NCBI GenBank assembly: GCA_016196565.1
Contig: JACPXK010000034.1
Location: 51,288-115,287 of the forward strand
Length of the DNA stretch: 64,000 nucleotides
Source: Candidatus Omnitrophota bacterium
GTDB lineage: Bacteria > Omnitrophota > Omnitrophia > Omnitrophales > Aquincolibacteriaceae
Direction: 5' to 3'
The notes under the pieces are model-generated. The model was not told where the DNA came from. It ran no database searches and saw only the letters and a list, made by a program, of their open reading frames with translations. Positions 61,287 to 64,000 of the stretch are shown here, one piece after another (the first letter of the stretch is position 1; each line of letters starts with the position of its first letter). A program made the position numbers and the translations under genes.

Positions 61287-61315
61287 TTGACAAATGACGA
61301 ATGCCCTGTTATACT
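61287..61315 (+). promoter_or_regulatory. Promoter of the secreted repeat protein
   Basis: TTGACA, 17 bp, TATACT; start point near 61322, leader about 49 bases ending in a GGAG SD at 61360. Upstream 61216-61286 is AT-rich. Confidence 0.8.
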
Positions 61316-61370
61316 TTCGCATCCTCATACTTTGGGTAGGTGTGAGGAAATTCTTCTTTGGAGCAAATCA

Positions 61371-63542
61371 ATGACTTTTCATGACAACAGCTCATTTTGG
61401 CCGAAACTTCGGGCCGTTCAGAAATTTTTCCGGCAGGGGATAGCCAGTTTTATTACCGTTAGTTTTATTTTGAATATTGCTCCTGTGCCGATTTATGCCA
61501 TCACGCCGACAGAACAGGAAGTGCTTACCAATACACCTACCCAATCTTTATCAGAGCCTGAGCAAACTTCGTCATCGATTGTTGTCAAAGAAATCGTTCG
61601 GCAGACGACTCAGGATTTTCTCCAAGAAAATGAAATTGCACTTACCCCCGTAACATCCGAAAAATCGAATGAAAATGTTATTACGTCTGATAACGAGCCC
61701 GAAATTACAACTTCCGAAAACGATTCGTTTGAAAATGCTATTTCCAAATTGACTCAAGCCAAAGATTTTGCTGTGGCCATAGTCAAACAAATCAATCAAG
61801 AAAATTTAGTCCATTTAGCAAAACAGGCTTATGAATATGGGATTGCTGTTGTTAAAGGGGTGATTTTGCTTTTTACGAGTCATGAAGAAAATCAATTGAG
61901 TGTTACAGCGGTTTTTAAGAGTTTGCTGGACACCGCAGTTTCTTTTCTGGCCCATTTTCAAGTTGCTCATGGCCAAAGTCCGGCTCAAGAACAACCAAGC
62001 TGGATGGATATTGAAAATGCTTTGGAGGTAGAACATGTAGCAAGCCTGCAAAACGAAGAAGTCCACGTTGTTACTTATGGGGCTCAAGGCGTTGATCCGA
62101 CCGTACGAAATGCTGATTACCTACTGGATAAAATCACGGCAGTTCATGACCCTGCTCAGAAAAGTCTGGAAGAAATCCGCCAGTATGTAGGTGTTGCTGA
62201 AATTCAGGATAAAGACTCTTTAATTCCTTATCGTTCTGATCCGCCTACAATTTTCCCCGGACGGCCTATTTTAAGCCCATTCGGATCTTCATCGAAGTTT
62301 GGACAGCCGGATGCTTTTATTTCTGTCAATCAATCTTCTGATTCCCAGTTCCGTTTAAACTTTGATGTCACCAATACCAGCAGTACGGGCAATGCTTTTG
62401 GCGGCGCTGTGTTCAATTTTGCGGTGTCCGACACTGTCAAATCTCAGGATCTGAGCGGATTTAGTAAATTTAGTTTCGAACTTCGGACCGATAGCGCTTG
62501 TCCGGCCCCTGATTCGCAAGGGTGTCTTAAAATCGAATTTAAAGATACTTCCGGGCGTGTCGGAGCCGTCCGTTTGAGTGGAATCACCTCATCTTTTCAG
62601 CAGGGGGATATTCCAAAATCGCTTTTTCTTCAATCGGAACCCAATTTGGATTTTGTCCACATCAAGGAAATCGTTTTTGTGGTTGAACATGCTAATGTGA
62701 GCCCTAAACAAGGATTCTTTGAAGTCAAAACCGGTGGATTGCATTTTGATGCTTCAATTTCTCCCGATGCGACGAATCCCGATATCACGAAAGTGCCGCA
62801 GGCAGGACGCAAGGATGATGCAGGCAATACGAATTTGATACGTCCGGATTTGACGGGATTCCAGAGCAATAATATGGACAGGCGTCCTCCCGGTACGCTG
62901 GCTGAAAGCCGGCCTGAATTTCAGGACTGGAGTAAAGTGGATGTGAATTTGACATCGGAAACAAGCGCGGAGATCACCTTCAATTTGTTTAACGTTGGCG
63001 GCCAGAAAGTGGGTAATGACGTAGTCCCGACATCCTTTGGGGGAGCTTTTATTGCCTATGACGATCCAAAAACAGATGACAAAGATCCTCTCACGACAAA
63101 TGATATCGAAACGATTAATCTCAATACAGTTTTCCCAAATGGGATTGTGTTAGGGCTGAATCATGGTGGAACAGGGATCACAGAAGTGTTTTTAGAAGTG
63201 ACCGACATTACGGGCAAACAAGATAAGGTGCAGTTAGTCGGGATTGATAGCACCAACCGGCGCTGGAAAGTGTTAGCGAGCCAATTTGATGAAGTGGATA
63301 TCACGAAAATCAAGACATTTGCTTTGACGTTGGCGGGGCGTCATGTTGGGCAGAAGCTGAATGTGGATTGGGGCAATTTTAGTTTTGTGCCAGGGATTGT
63401 AGCGGATGCGACGAATCCCGACATTACGAAAGTGCCGCAGGCGGAACGCAAGGATGATGCAGGAAATACGAATTTGATACGCCCTGATTTGACGGGATTC
63501 CAGAGCAATAATACGGACCGGCGCGCTCCCGGGACGAGATGA
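61371..63542 (+). CDS. Secreted beta-sandwich repeat protein (frame broken at 63538)
   Basis: 723 residues from ATG 61371 (GGAG 7 bases before). Residues about 22-45 are a signal peptide (GIASFITVSFILNIAPVPIYA). After a helical region to about 280, there are beta-rich domains of jelly-roll type (FSFELRTD..CLKIEFKDTSGRVGAVRL) like carbohydrate-binding modules. A unit beginning DATNPDITKVPQ, KDDAGNTNLIRPDLTGFQSN starts at nt 62766 and repeats 639 bp later. In the second unit 176 bp are missing after PGT, which shifts the frame and gives a stop at once (TGA 63540-63542). The remainder is coded in another frame up to the window end. Original protein probably much longer. Confidence 0.75.
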   Translation: MTFHDNSSFWPKLRAVQKFFRQGIASFITVSFILNIAPVPIYAITPTEQEVLTNTPTQSLSEPEQTSSSIVVKEIVRQTTQDFLQENEIALTPVTSEKSNENVITSDNEPEITTSENDSFENAISKLTQAKDFAVAIVKQINQENLVHLAKQAYEYGIAVVKGVILLFTSHEENQLSVTAVFKSLLDTAVSFLAHFQVAHGQSPAQEQPSWMDIENALEVEHVASLQNEEVHVVTYGAQGVDPTVRNADYLLDKITAVHDPAQKSLEEIRQYVGVAEIQDKDSLIPYRSDPPTIFPGRPILSPFGSSSKFGQPDAFISVNQSSDSQFRLNFDVTNTSSTGNAFGGAVFNFAVSDTVKSQDLSGFSKFSFELRTDSACPAPDSQGCLKIEFKDTSGRVGAVRLSGITSSFQQGDIPKSLFLQSEPNLDFVHIKEIVFVVEHANVSPKQGFFEVKTGGLHFDASISPDATNPDITKVPQAGRKDDAGNTNLIRPDLTGFQSNNMDRRPPGTLAESRPEFQDWSKVDVNLTSETSAEITFNLFNVGGQKVGNDVVPTSFGGAFIAYDDPKTDDKDPLTTNDIETINLNTVFPNGIVLGLNHGGTGITEVFLEVTDITGKQDKVQLVGIDSTNRRWKVLASQFDEVDITKIKTFALTLAGRHVGQKLNVDWGNFSFVPGIVADATNPDITKVPQAERKDDAGNTNLIRPDLTGFQSNNTDRRAPGTR

Positions 63543-64000
63543 CAAAGATCCTCTCACGACAAATGATATCGAGAGGATCAATCTTAATGCATTATTTCCG
63601 AATGGGATTGTGTTAGGGCTCGATCATGGCGGGACGGGGCTGACGGAAGTATTTTTTGAAGTGACGGATATTACGGGCAAGAAGGACCGAGTGAAATTAA
63701 CGGGAATTGAAGGGACCGGCAAGAGATGGAATGTACCGGTGGGACGATTTGATGAAGTGGATGTGACGAAGATCAAGACGCTGGTGCTTGGAGCCGAAGG
63801 CCGTCACGTTGGGCAGAAGCTGAATGTGGATTGGGGCAATTTTAGTTTTGTGCCAGGGGTTGTAGCGGATGCGACGAATCCCGACATTACGAAAGTGCCG
63901 CAGGCGGAACGCAAGGATGATGCAGGAAATACGAATTTGATACGCCCTGATTTGACGGGATTCCAGAGCAATAATACGGACCGGCGCGCTCCCGGGACGA
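62766..64000 (+). repeat. Tandem repeat, 639-bp unit then 463-bp units
   Basis: Unit starts at 62766, 63405 and 63868 (GATGCGACGAATCCCGA). The first spacing is 639 bp (213 codons, in frame); the next is 463 bp, i.e. 176 bp shorter and not a multiple of three. Copies 2 and 3 are nearly identical over 137 bases and both end at CCCGGGACGA, which is also the last base of the window. Confidence 0.85.
63538..64000 (+). pseudogene. Out-of-frame continuation of the secreted repeat protein
   Basis: Open in frame 63538 to the end of the window: DDKDPLTTNDIERINLNALF, then GIVLGLDHGGTGLTEVFFEV, TDITGKKDRVKLTGI, and NVDWGNFSFVPGVVADATNP. It is the second half of repeat unit 2 and the start of unit 3, shifted by one base relative to the 61371 gene. 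It has no start of its own. Either the gene is broken or the assembly has collapsed repeat copies. Confidence 0.75.

Overview
The window reads as a chromosomal segment of an uncultured Gram-negative-type bacterium, most likely Candidatus Omnitrophota (OP3) or a close PVC-side relative. The evidence is a didermal envelope gene set (lptE, lnt, murJ, lipoproteins, an RND/MMPL exporter), a 27.9-kb single open reading frame of 9301 codons (giant ORFs are a known trait of Omnitrophota), a DUF1016-N/thermonuclease fusion, and many short palindromic repeats inside genes. The lineage is inferred from gene character, not from a marker tree.

Layout. 1-8520 is housekeeping: the tail of a TPR protein, a TPR/coiled-coil periplasmic protein, lptE-holA, rpsT facing murJ, and uvrC. 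8615-36520 is the giant ORF: a signal-peptide-like start, then a chain of unrelated modules joined at 26 places by the linker RSExR or a close variant. Recognisable modules are a ChaN/TIKI-like domain, two copies of a membrane HEXXH segment, a GHKL ATPase-like fold, HEAT repeats, an FHA domain, a complete metallophosphatase, a PCMT-like fold and seven tandem helix-turn-helix-like units. Six linkers carry the same 57-bp palindromic, frame-preserving insertion. Near its 3' end the ORF runs straight over an antisense tRNA-Arg-like gene that has its own promoter and terminator.

36603-44123 holds a DUF1016-N/thermonuclease gene, prfB with its programmed +1 frameshift, secA-lnt and an aldo/keto reductase. 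44128-46442 is a small accessory patch: brnA with a decayed brnT, and two nuclease-like orphans. 46444-56437 is a coherent lipid or polyketide locus: FabL-like reductase, methyltransferase, dehydratase, ACP, second hotdog protein, a cysteine-less ketosynthase (chain-length-factor-like), an active ketosynthase and a reductive-release enzyme as one tightly coupled operon, flanked by a GT2 glycosyltransferase and an MMPL exporter. 56513-59314 is the yicC-gmk-rpoZ-coaBC operon, with coaBC broken. Then follow a glycine-zipper lipoprotein, pfkA, tRNA-Cys, tRNA-Leu and a secreted repeat protein whose tandem repeat is frameshifted and runs off the window.

Outside the giant ORF no stretch over 300 bases lacks a gene. 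Within it, 35391-35716 (about 326 bp) holds only the antisense tRNA unit. Several genes (giant ORF, the 36603 gene, brnT) have promoter-like sites only 8-13 bp from the start codon and no Shine-Dalgarno, suggesting leaderless mRNAs, while others (rpsT, rpoZ, the 44736 gene, the 59398 lipoprotein) have clear AGGAGG-type sites.
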